DNA of 5,350 bases, from NCBI GenBank assembly GCA_029881775.1, contig JAOULY010000167.1, forward strand, positions 1 through 5,350, given 5' to 3'. This DNA is from Gammaproteobacteria bacterium (lineage in GTDB: Bacteria; Pseudomonadota; Gammaproteobacteria; UBA9214). The position numbers were made by a program, and so were the translations under genes. Below the pieces are notes generated by a model. It was not told where the DNA came from, did no database searches, and saw only the letters and a program-made list of their open reading frames with translations. Positions 1 through 4,590 of the stretch are shown here, in pieces (the stretch's first letter is position 1; each line of letters begins with the position of its first letter).

Positions 1-1
1 T

Positions 2-421
2 CCCCTGCCACTCATGCAACACCTCTGGACACTGGGGAAGAAAATCTACCTGCCGGTACTGGTTCCCTTCAGCGACAATCGGCTGTGGTTCGCCCACTTT
101 GTGCCGGGCGACCGGCTGGTTTACAACCGTTACGGAATTCCTGAGCCAGCCAGTCGCAACCTGATCAAGCCGACTGCCCTGGACCTGGTGCTGACTCCAC
201 TGGTTGCTTTTGATGTACACGGTCACCGCATCGGCATGGGCGGCGGTTACTATGACCGGCGTTTCGCTTTTCTCAGACAACGTACGCGTTGGCGCAAACC
301 GCGCATGCTGGGCATTGCCTACGATATGCAGAAACAGGAGCGCATATTGTCAAACGCATGGGACATCCCCATGGATGCAATTGTTACCGAGCAAGCGCTG
401 TACCTTGTATCCGGCAAATAA
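2..421 (+). CDS. ygfA: 5-formyltetrahydrofolate cyclo-ligase, C-terminal part (5' end outside window)
   Basis: The reading frame is open from the left edge and ends with TAA at 419-421, giving 139 residues. The family is usually about 180-200 residues, so roughly the first 50-60, including part of the nucleotide-binding region, lie outside. Recognisable C-terminal signatures are GIPEP near residue 45, LTPLVAFD near 64, the hallmark glycine-rich GMGGGYYDR near 78-86, and a GIAYDMQ segment followed by DIPMDAIVTE near the end. The family converts 5-formyl-THF to 5,10-methenyl-THF using ATP, in the cytosol, returning an inhibitory folate storage form to the one-carbon pool. An ATG at 14 is internal to the domain and is not the true start. 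In E. coli this gene follows zapA and the 6S RNA gene ssrS; if the order is kept here, 6S RNA would lie just left of the window. Family assignment is confident; the gene symbol is by homology. Confidence 0.93.
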   Translation, partial: PLPLMQHLWTLGKKIYLPVLVPFSDNRLWFAHFVPGDRLVYNRYGIPEPASRNLIKPTALDLVLTPLVAFDVHGHRIGMGGGYYDRRFAFLRQRTRWRKPRMLGIAYDMQKQERILSNAWDIPMDAIVTEQALYLVSGK

Positions 422-477
422 CAGCTACGATCAAAAACAATTATGTATCTTTTTTGCAACAAACAGGGAGTGATTAA

Positions 478-936
478 ATGGCTTACTGGATCATGAAATC
501 GGAACCGGATGTTTTCGGCGTCGACCACCTGGTGAAGTTATCCGGCAAGACCGACTCATGGGACGGCGTACGCAATTACCAGGCGCGCAACATGATGCGC
601 GATGATATGAAGAAAGGTGACCTGGTGTTCTTCTATCACTCCAACTGCAAGGAACCGGGAATTGCCGGCATTATGAAAATTGCCCGGGAAGGTTACGTAG
701 ACCACACCGCATTCGATCCAGGACAAAAATACTTTGATCCGAAAAGTGACCCGGACAAACCGCGCTGGTACATGGTCGATGTAAAGCACGTACGCAAACT
801 CAAACGTGTCATAACATTGGCCGAACTCAAGTCACATCCGCAGCTTTCCGATCTGCAACTGGTCAAACGCGGTAACCGTCTTTCCATCATGCCGGTCACG
901 AAAAAGCAGTGGGATTTCATTCTTTCACTGGAATAA
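478..936 (+). CDS. EVE-domain protein (thymocyte nuclear protein 1-like, formerly DUF55)
   Basis: This 152-residue protein is essentially a single EVE domain. Visible family motifs are the N-terminal YWIMKSEPD (3-11), WDGVRNYQAR (28-37), KKGDLVFFYHS (45-55), GIAGIMKI (61-68), a YFDPKSDPDKPRW stretch (85-97) with the following MVDV strand, and RLSIMPV (134-140). The start at 478 is supported by AGGGAG at 465-470 with a 7-base spacer. EVE domains are PUA-related folds. Eukaryotic THYN1-type members bind DNA with modified cytosine, and bacterial members are proposed to read modified bases in RNA or DNA; the ligand of this stand-alone type is not established. It starts 56 bp after the folate cyclo-ligase stop with no visible terminator between, so co-transcription is likely. 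No terminator is obvious after the stop either. Confidence 0.92.
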   Translation: MAYWIMKSEPDVFGVDHLVKLSGKTDSWDGVRNYQARNMMRDDMKKGDLVFFYHSNCKEPGIAGIMKIAREGYVDHTAFDPGQKYFDPKSDPDKPRWYMVDVKHVRKLKRVITLAELKSHPQLSDLQLVKRGNRLSIMPVTKKQWDFILSLE

Positions 937-1114
937 TCACGCCGCTTATCGCATCCAGGCACTGTCGGTAAATTTCACACTTTCAGCACGCCCGGATACC
1001 GCATCAATCACATAAGCTTCTGTTTTTTAAAAAATATAGCCAAAACAAGCGCCATGTCCCGGCTACACCACCCGCATAAATCTTCCAACAAAGTGTTAAC
1101 TATGCCGGAAAAAT

Positions 1115-1131
1115 GTGACGCTGTGCGTCAC
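1115..1131. repeat. Perfect 17-bp inverted repeat (7-bp arms)
   Basis: GTGACGC - TGT - GCGTCAC is perfectly symmetrical with a 3-base centre. It could be a dyad operator or a short RNA hairpin. It lacks a following U-tract, so it is not an intrinsic terminator. The spacing does not fit a CRP/FNR half-site pair (TGTGA-N6-TCACA). It sits about 340 bp upstream of the histone-like gene. Function unknown. Confidence 0.55.
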
Positions 1132-1394
1132 CTGCAATTGTTCGTACGTAACGGACCGCGACAGAGATAAAAAACGCGACATGCAACCCGTCATCAACCA
1201 ACCGCATACAAAAAAACGTACGCGCAAAATTTACTGAAACACACAACGCAATCGTCGCAACATTTACGACAAGCAGCACGTGAATCTTTTGCGCGAATAA
1301 TTTTGCGCAGAAAAACATTTTAAAAAAGTTTTGCCGCGTTACTAAACCTCATTCCAAAACGGTCGATAGCAGGTTGAAAACCAATAACAAAAAA

Positions 1395-1423
1395 CTGGTA
1401 ATTTGTAATTACTTGTTTATACT
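1395..1423 (+). promoter_or_regulatory. Probable sigma-70-type promoter of the histone-like gene
   Basis: A good -10 (TATACT, 1418-1423, 5 of 6 to consensus) lies 17 bases after a weak -35 (CTGGTA, 1395-1400, 3 of 6). Transcription would begin near 1430, giving a leader of about 29 bases before the ATG at 1459. The weak -35 and the palindrome filling the spacer suggest regulated rather than constitutive use; that is inference. Confidence 0.5.
1398..1412. promoter_or_regulatory. Palindrome overlapping the promoter spacer (candidate operator)
   Basis: GTAATT-TGT-AATTAC is a perfect 6+3+6 inverted repeat. It covers the end of the proposed -35 and most of the spacer, a position where a bound dimer would occlude RNA polymerase. 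The regulator is not identifiable from the motif. In an A+T-rich stretch, a chance palindrome of this size is possible. Confidence 0.35.
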
Positions 1424-1447
1424 CAGCTTGGGCAATTTAAATGCAAT

Positions 1448-1452
1448 GGAGG
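1448..1452 (+). promoter_or_regulatory. Ribosome binding site fixing the start of the histone-like gene
   Basis: GGAGG followed by a 6-base spacer points to the ATG at 1459. An in-frame ATG at 1441 lies upstream of this site and would place the Shine-Dalgarno inside the coding region, so 1459 is preferred. The resulting N-terminus (MAAKKK) also begins immediately with the basic sequence. Confidence 0.8.
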
Positions 1453-1458
1453 TTTGGT

Positions 1459-1860
1459 ATGGCTGCTAAGAAGAAAGCCACTAGGAAGAAGACCACCGCA
1501 AAGCGGAAGACCACTGCAAAACGCAAGACGACTGCAAAGCGGAAGACAACTGCAAAACGTAAGACGACGACGAAGCGGAAGAAGGCCGCTCCGAAGCGTA
1601 AGAAGGTTGCGCGGAAGAAGAAAGCTGCTCCGAAGCGCAAGAAGGTTGCGCGGAAGAAGAAAGCTGCTCCGAAGCGTAAAAAGAAAGTAGCGCGGAAGAA
1701 GAAAGCCGCTCCGAAGCGCAAGAAAGTTGCGCGGAAGAAAAAGGCAGCTCCGAAGCGTAAAAAGAAAGTAACGCGGAAGAAAAAGGCCGCTCCGAAGCGT
1801 AAGAAAGTTACGCGGAAGAAGAAAGCCGCTCCGAAGCGCAAAAAGACCACGCGTAAGTAA
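1459..1860 (+). CDS. Histone H1-like / AlgP-type lysine- and arginine-rich repeat protein
   Basis: The protein has 133 residues, of which 78 (58 Lys, 20 Arg) are basic. There are no acidic and no aromatic residues. After a short N-terminus (1-11) come five hexamers TTAKRK (the fifth TTTKRK, 12-41), one extra Lys, then seven units of AAPKRKKVARKKK type (43-133). Units 3 and 5 have an additional Lys (14-mers), and the last unit is short and ends TTRK. Such low-complexity Lys/Ala/Pro tails resemble the eukaryotic histone H1 C-terminus and occur in bacterial DNA-binding proteins such as AlgP and chlamydial Hc1/Hc2. A role in nucleoid binding or condensation is therefore likely, with RNA or ribosome binding as an alternative; there is no globular domain to decide. 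The gene is monocistronic, with its own promoter and terminator. The coding strand is about 70% purine within the units. Confidence 0.82.
   Translation: MAAKKKATRKKTTAKRKTTAKRKTTAKRKTTAKRKTTTKRKKAAPKRKKVARKKKAAPKRKKVARKKKAAPKRKKKVARKKKAAPKRKKVARKKKAAPKRKKKVTRKKKAAPKRKKVTRKKKAAPKRKKTTRK
1492..1581 (+). repeat. Five tandem 18-bp units encoding TTAKRK
   Basis: Five consecutive 18-base units each encode Thr-Thr-Ala-Lys-Arg-Lys; the fifth has Thr in place of Ala. Codon choice alternates (aagcgg/aag against aaacgc/aag), so the copies are not identical in DNA despite near-identical protein. The array lies in the first third of the histone-like gene. Confidence 0.85.
1585..1857 (+). repeat. Seven tandem 39/42-bp units encoding AAPKRKKVARKKK
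   Basis: Units start at 1585, 1624, 1663, 1705, 1744, 1786 and 1825, with lengths of 39, 39, 42, 39, 42, 39 and 33 bases. The 42-base units carry one extra Lys codon. Units 3+4 (1663-1743) and 5+6 (1744-1824) together form an 81-bp higher-order duplication. Units 1 and 2 differ by two synonymous changes only, which indicates recent copying or homogenisation. Confidence 0.88.
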
Positions 1861-1880
1861 GTTACGCGTAAGCGCTGATA

Positions 1881-1898
1881 ATCGTCAGCAATGACGAT
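1881..1898 (+). promoter_or_regulatory. 3'-UTR hairpin with GCAA (GNRA) loop
   Basis: ATCGTCA - GCAA - TGACGAT forms a perfect 7-bp stem closed by a GNRA tetraloop. It starts 20 bases after the histone-like stop codon and ends one base before the terminator stem. It would be part of the transcript's 3' end and may protect it from exonucleases or bind a protein. No homology to a known RNA family is recognised. Confidence 0.5.
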
Positions 1899-1899
1899 G

Positions 1900-1929
1900 A
1901 AAAAGCCCGGGCTAGCCCGGGCTTTTTTT
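1900..1929. terminator. Strong intrinsic terminator, probably bidirectional
   Basis: GCCCGGGC (1905-1912) pairs with GCCCGGGC (1915-1922) across a TA centre. Because two bases are too few for a loop, the innermost pair will open. A5 on the left and T7 on the right flank the stem, so an RNA from either strand has a G+C-rich stem followed by a U-run. It ends the histone-like transcript and can also stop the convergent ilvA transcript about 95 bases beyond its stop codon. Confidence 0.92.
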
Positions 1930-2021
1930 ATGCCTTATTTATAGTGTTTTCCGTACTGCCCTGCCGTTTCTGCAAACCCCGTCGACTGCCGGGCGCACGG
2001 CATGCACGGCTCATGCAGGTT

Positions 2022-3542
2022 TCATGAATTTCCCAGGAACAGCTGGTATGCCGGGCAATCGGTCTCTTCCTGGTAAACGTAACCGAGCTTGTCCAGCGAA
2101 GCCCTGAATGCCTTCCGGCTCTTGCGCGGCACCTGTATACCAACAAGGACACGGCCATAATCCGCCCCGTGATTACGGTAGTGGAACAGGCTGATGTTCC
2201 AGCGCTTGCCCATGGAAGACAGGAACGCGAGCAAGGCACCTGGCCGCTCCGGGAACTGGAAGCGATACAGCAACTCATCCTGCAGACCGGGCACACGGCC
2301 GCCGACCATGTGACGGATATGCAGCTTGGCAAGTTCGCTGTCTGTCATATCCTCGACCGGGTAGCCATCACTGCGTAATTGCTCAACCAGCTCGGCACGT
2401 TCCGACTCGCCACCCTGCAAGCGGATACCGGCAAACACATGCGCCTTGTCCTCGCTCGCGTACCGGTAGTTGAATTCCGTAATACCGCGCCGACCAATCG
2501 CCTGGCAGAATTTCCGGAAACTGCCCGGCTGCTCCGGGATTGTTACCGCCAGCAATGCCTCCCGCTGTTCACCGATCTCCGCGCGCTCGGACACGTGCCG
2601 CAGACGATCGAAATTGATGTTCGAGCCGCTGTTGATCGCCACCAGGGATTTACCCTGCACACCGGTCTGTTCGACATATTTTTTGATGCCGGCGATAGCC
2701 AGTGCACCGGCAGGCTCCACCACAGAGCGGCAATCGTCGAAGATGTCCTTCATGGCGGCACAGATTTCATCGGTGGTAACGGTCAGCATCTCATCGACGT
2801 GCTCGCGCGCAATCCGGTAGGTCTCCTTGCCTGCCTGGCGAACCGCCACGCCATCTGCAAAGATGCCGACCTGCTTGAGGGTAATCCGCCGCCCGCGCTT
2901 CAGCGCCTCGGTCATGCAGGGCGCCTCATCCGGCTCCACGCCGATGATCTTTACAGCGGGGCATGTCGCCTTGACTGCCGCCGCAATCCCGGCCAGCAGG
3001 CCACCACCGCCCACGGGGATGAATATGGCGTGAATGTCGGCCGGATGCTGTTCCAGGATTTCCAGCCCGATCGTCCCCTGCCCCGCAATTGTCAACGGGT
3101 CGTCGTAAGGATGAATGAGCGGCATACCCTTTTCTGCCGAGCGTGCCGCCGCCCAGGCATAGGCATCGTCATAGGTATCGCCCACCAGCTTGATGGTCGC
3201 GCCGTAGTCCCTGACCGCCTCGACCTTGATGGATGGCGTGGTCTGCGGCATCACGATCAACGCCTTCACACCCAGCTTGCGTGCGGCCAGCGCAACACCC
3301 TGTGCATGGTTGCCGGCCGATGCTGCGATCACACCGTGCTTGAGTTCCCCGGGCGGCAGGGCAGAAATCCTGTTATAGGCGCCACGCAACTTGAACGAGT
3401 GAACCGGCTGCAGGTCCTCGCGCTTCATCCAGATGACATTATCGAACCGTCGGGACAGGCGGGCCGCCTCGACCAGCGGTGTCACCGTGGCGACATCATA
3501 GACCCGCGATTCGCGGATCAGCTTTATATAACGTTTCAACAT
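2022..3542 (-). CDS. ilvA: Threonine ammonia-lyase (threonine deaminase), biosynthetic
   Basis: The full-length protein has 506 residues, close to the 514 of E. coli IlvA. It is a PLP enzyme that deaminates threonine to 2-oxobutanoate, the committed step towards isoleucine. The catalytic domain shows KREDLQPVHSFKLRGAY (40-56) with the PLP lysine at 51, SAGNHAQG (75-82), the PLP-phosphate loop GGGGL (178-182) and SGSNIN (305-310). Two ACT-like regulatory domains follow, at about 328-400 (LLAVTIPEQPGSF) and 423-500 (LLYRFQFPERPGALLAF). These are the parts that bind isoleucine and valine in the long biosynthetic form, and the short catabolic enzyme TdcB lacks them. The start ATG (complement of 3540-3542) is preceded by only a weak AGG. 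It is divergent from rpiA and convergent with the histone-like gene. No leader peptide or attenuator is seen. Confidence 0.97.
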   Translation of the reverse strand: MLKRYIKLIRESRVYDVATVTPLVEAARLSRRFDNVIWMKREDLQPVHSFKLRGAYNRISALPPGELKHGVIAASAGNHAQGVALAARKLGVKALIVMPQTTPSIKVEAVRDYGATIKLVGDTYDDAYAWAAARSAEKGMPLIHPYDDPLTIAGQGTIGLEILEQHPADIHAIFIPVGGGGLLAGIAAAVKATCPAVKIIGVEPDEAPCMTEALKRGRRITLKQVGIFADGVAVRQAGKETYRIAREHVDEMLTVTTDEICAAMKDIFDDCRSVVEPAGALAIAGIKKYVEQTGVQGKSLVAINSGSNINFDRLRHVSERAEIGEQREALLAVTIPEQPGSFRKFCQAIGRRGITEFNYRYASEDKAHVFAGIRLQGGESERAELVEQLRSDGYPVEDMTDSELAKLHIRHMVGGRVPGLQDELLYRFQFPERPGALLAFLSSMGKRWNISLFHYRNHGADYGRVLVGIQVPRKSRKAFRASLDKLGYVYQEETDCPAYQLFLGNS

Positions 3543-3577
3543 GGTGCCTACAGTAACAAAAACAAAAAGCGGCCAGT

Positions 3578-3605
3578 ACTATTTTCATCCGGCAACGGCA
3601 GACAA
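3578..3605 (-). promoter_or_regulatory. Possible ilvA promoter
   Basis: Reading the minus strand, TTGTCT (complement of 3600-3605, 4 of 6 to the -35 consensus) lies 16 bases before AATAGT (complement of 3578-3583, 4 of 6 to the -10). This would start RNA near 3571, with a leader of roughly 29 bases that includes a T-rich run just before the start codon. The match is moderate and other placements are possible. Confidence 0.3.
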
Positions 3606-3615
3606 GGAAAGGGTA

Positions 3616-3642
3616 TTGACCCGTTTTGGGCTCTGGTATCAT
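3616..3642 (+). promoter_or_regulatory. Probable rpiA promoter with extended -10
   Basis: TTGACC (3616-3621, 5 of 6 to the -35 consensus) and TATCAT (3637-3642) are separated by a short 15-base spacer. TG at 3634-3635, one base before the -10, makes an extended -10 that would compensate for the spacing. Transcription would start near 3649, leaving a leader of about 24 bases. Confidence 0.5.
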
Positions 3643-3661
3643 CTGCAGGCAACAGTAACGC

Positions 3662-3665
3662 GGAG
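3662..3665 (+). promoter_or_regulatory. Ribosome binding site deciding the rpiA start
   Basis: GGAG with a 7-base spacer precedes the ATG at 3673. The frame is also open back to an ATG at 3541, but that start would overlap the ilvA start codon and add 44 residues that RpiA proteins do not have. The ATG at 3673 gives the canonical N-terminus MTQDELKK. Confidence 0.8.
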
Positions 3666-3672
3666 CACAGGC

Positions 3673-4329
3673 ATGACACAGGATGAACTGAAAAAAATGG
3701 TCGCCGAGGCGGCCCTCGAATATGTAATACCGGGCACCATCATCGGCATCGGCACCGGCTCGACCGCCAACCACTTTATCGACTGCCTGGCCGGCATCAA
3801 GGGCAGGATCGACGGCGCGGTCGCCAGCTCGAACGCCAGCGCCGAACGGCTCGCCGCGCATGGCATCCGGGTACTGGACCTGAACAGCGCCGGTGAACTA
3901 TCCGTCTACGTGGATGGCGCCGACGAGTCGAACCACCACCTGCATCTCATCAAGGGTGGCGGCGGCGCACTGACGCGGGAAAAGATCGTCGCCGCATGCG
4001 CGGATAAATTCGTCTGCATTGCGGACAGCAGCAAGCTGGTCGACGTACTGGGCGCCTTCCCGCTGCCCGTGGAAGTTATCCCCATGGCCCGCAGCATGGT
4101 CGCCCGTGAACTGGTCAAACGGGGCGGACAACCGGTGTGGCGCGAGGGTTTCGTCACCGACAACGGCAACGACATCCTGGACGTGCACAATCTCGACATC
4201 ATGGAGCCCGCCAGGCTGGAGCAGGACCTCAACAATATCCCCGGCGTCGTCACCAACGGCCTGTTTGCCCTGCGCCCCGCCGATGTTCTGTTACTCGGCA
4301 CCGAAGACGGCGTGAAGAAAATCACCTGA
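3673..4329 (+). CDS. rpiA: Ribose-5-phosphate isomerase A
   Basis: The protein has 218 residues, against 219 in E. coli. It interconverts ribose 5-phosphate and ribulose 5-phosphate in the non-oxidative pentose phosphate pathway, supplying ribose for nucleotides. The N-terminus MTQDELKK matches the E. coli protein. The phosphate loop GTGST is at 27-31, DGADE at 81-85 contains the active-site aspartates 81 and 84, KGGGGALTREK at 94-104 contains Lys94 and the catalytic base Glu103, and FPLPVEVIPMA lies mid-protein. All four active-site residues fall at the same numbers as in E. coli. The gene is transcribed divergently from ilvA, an arrangement also seen in some other gammaproteobacteria. It is followed by a REP pair beginning 10 bases after the stop. 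No U-tract terminator is visible. Confidence 0.97.
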   Translation: MTQDELKKMVAEAALEYVIPGTIIGIGTGSTANHFIDCLAGIKGRIDGAVASSNASAERLAAHGIRVLDLNSAGELSVYVDGADESNHHLHLIKGGGGALTREKIVAACADKFVCIADSSKLVDVLGAFPLPVEVIPMARSMVARELVKRGGQPVWREGFVTDNGNDILDVHNLDIMEPARLEQDLNNIPGVVTNGLFALRPADVLLLGTEDGVKKIT

Positions 4330-4339
4330 TACAACCACT

Positions 4340-4398
4340 GTAGGAGCGCCTTGCAGGCGCGATTATTAATTAGATTCGCGCCTGCAAGGCGCTCCTAC
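4340..4398. repeat. REPIN-like inverted pair of REP elements
   Basis: Two 23-base REP units (4340-4362 and 4376-4398) are perfect reverse complements separated by a 13-base A+T-rich loop. Each begins, in its own orientation, with GTAGGA and contains a 6-bp stem (GCGCCT/AGGCGC) around TGC, ending GA. A GTAG head next to a small palindrome is the signature of REP elements mobilised by RAYT transposases (TnpA-REP), and inverted pairs are the REPIN form. As RNA, the pair could fold into one long hairpin protecting the rpiA 3' end. Confidence 0.85.
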
Positions 4399-4481
4399 TC
4401 CAGTAGAGACACCTGCACGAGAGCCTGTTCGCGCATGCGATGCGCTCCTACGCAAATAGACACACCTGCACGACCAGATTA
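4376..4481. repeat. Imperfect 53-bp tandem duplication (REP plus linker)
   Basis: Positions 4376-4428 and 4429-4481 have the same layout: an inverted-orientation REP (23 bases), 5 variable bases, then a 17-base linker (4404-4420 and 4457-4473) that matches at 16 of 17 positions and includes ACACCTGCACGA. The tail of each copy has diverged. This indicates copying of a REP together with its flank rather than independent insertion. Confidence 0.6.
4429..4451 (-). repeat. REP element, variant stem
   Basis: On the minus strand this unit reads GTAGGA, then the stem GCGCAT/ATGCGC around CGC, then GA, for a total of 23 bases. Both arms of the stem differ from the units at 4340-4398, yet pairing stays perfect. 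Confidence 0.78.
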
Positions 4482-4505
4482 CGTTCGTGACCAATCGATA
4501 CAGCT

Positions 4506-4529
4506 GTAGGAGCGGACCGCGTCCGCGAA
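4506..4529 (+). repeat. REP element, second variant stem
   Basis: The plus strand reads GTAGGA, then the stem GCGGAC/GTCCGC around CGC, then GAA. It is in the opposite orientation to the units at 4429 and 4551 and is preceded by GATACA, a short string also found just before the first REP (4328-4333). Confidence 0.78.
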
Positions 4530-4550
4530 CACATCGACCCCGGAGCAGAT

Positions 4551-4573
4551 TCGCGCCTGCAAGGCGCTCCTAC
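4551..4573 (-). repeat. REP element identical to the 4376-4398 unit
   Basis: This 23-base unit, together with four bases to its left (4547-4573), is identical over 27 bases to 4372-4398. It lies 17 bases downstream of the WD40 gene stop codon and forms an inverted pair with the divergent unit at 4506, although their stems differ in sequence. Confidence 0.85.
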
Positions 4574-4590
4574 AGGTCAGAACCCGAAGC

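Larger units (their letters stand above)
937..1458. other. 522-bp non-coding gap, A+T-richer than the flanking genes
   Basis: No convincing gene is seen on either strand. The only notable reading frames are short and lack ribosome binding sites. The stretch is visibly richer in A and T than its neighbours (for example 25 G+C in 1201-1260). It holds a self-complementary T6A6 tract at 1023-1034, a perfect 17-bp inverted repeat at 1115-1131, a dispersed 10-bp inverted repeat (GCGCAAAATT at 1222-1231, AATTTTGCGC at 1299-1308), and the promoter of the histone-like gene at its right end. I see no clear terminator for the EVE gene. Confidence 0.7.

Noticed and set aside
1115..1131. CRP or FNR binding site
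   Set aside because: The TGTGA-like left half and TCAC right half are too far apart for the known 16-bp or 14-bp spacing.
1102..1170. 22-codon plus-strand frame spanning the 17-bp dyad
   Set aside because: There is no Shine-Dalgarno sequence upstream, and the frame is too short to judge by composition.
1100..1318. 72-codon minus-strand frame in the intergenic region, hydrophobic at its start
   Set aside because: No ribosome binding site precedes its start, no promoter is evident, and the composition reflects the A+T-rich DNA. A small membrane protein cannot be fully excluded.
1441..1458. Six-codon upstream extension of the histone-like gene from the ATG at 1441
   Set aside because: The GGAGG at 1448-1452 would fall inside the coding sequence, and it is ideally spaced for the ATG at 1459.
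1437..1850. Minus-strand frame encoding a Phe/Arg repeat protein
   Set aside because: It is the complement of the Lys/Arg repeat gene. The plus strand has a good ribosome binding site, promoter and terminator; the minus frame has none of these.
1995..2010. Short direct repeat GCACGGC (1995-2001, 2004-2010) after the ilvA stop
   Set aside because: Seven bases repeated twice in G+C-rich DNA is compatible with chance, and no structure or function is suggested.
3541..3672. N-terminal extension of RpiA from the ATG at 3541
   Set aside because: It would overlap the ilvA start codon, cross the likely rpiA promoter and add 44 residues absent from the family. The ATG at 3673 has a ribosome binding site and the canonical N-terminus.
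2379..3686. Long open frame (435 codons) on the plus strand
   Set aside because: It lies almost wholly antisense to ilvA, whose full-length IlvA motifs and ACT domains are unmistakable. The translation has no recognisable motif and is rich in His, Arg and Cys, as expected of a shadow frame.
4340..4573. CRISPR array
   Set aside because: The repeats are palindromic, in mixed orientation, with irregular spacing and variable stems. They match REP structure, not uniform direct repeats with unique spacers.
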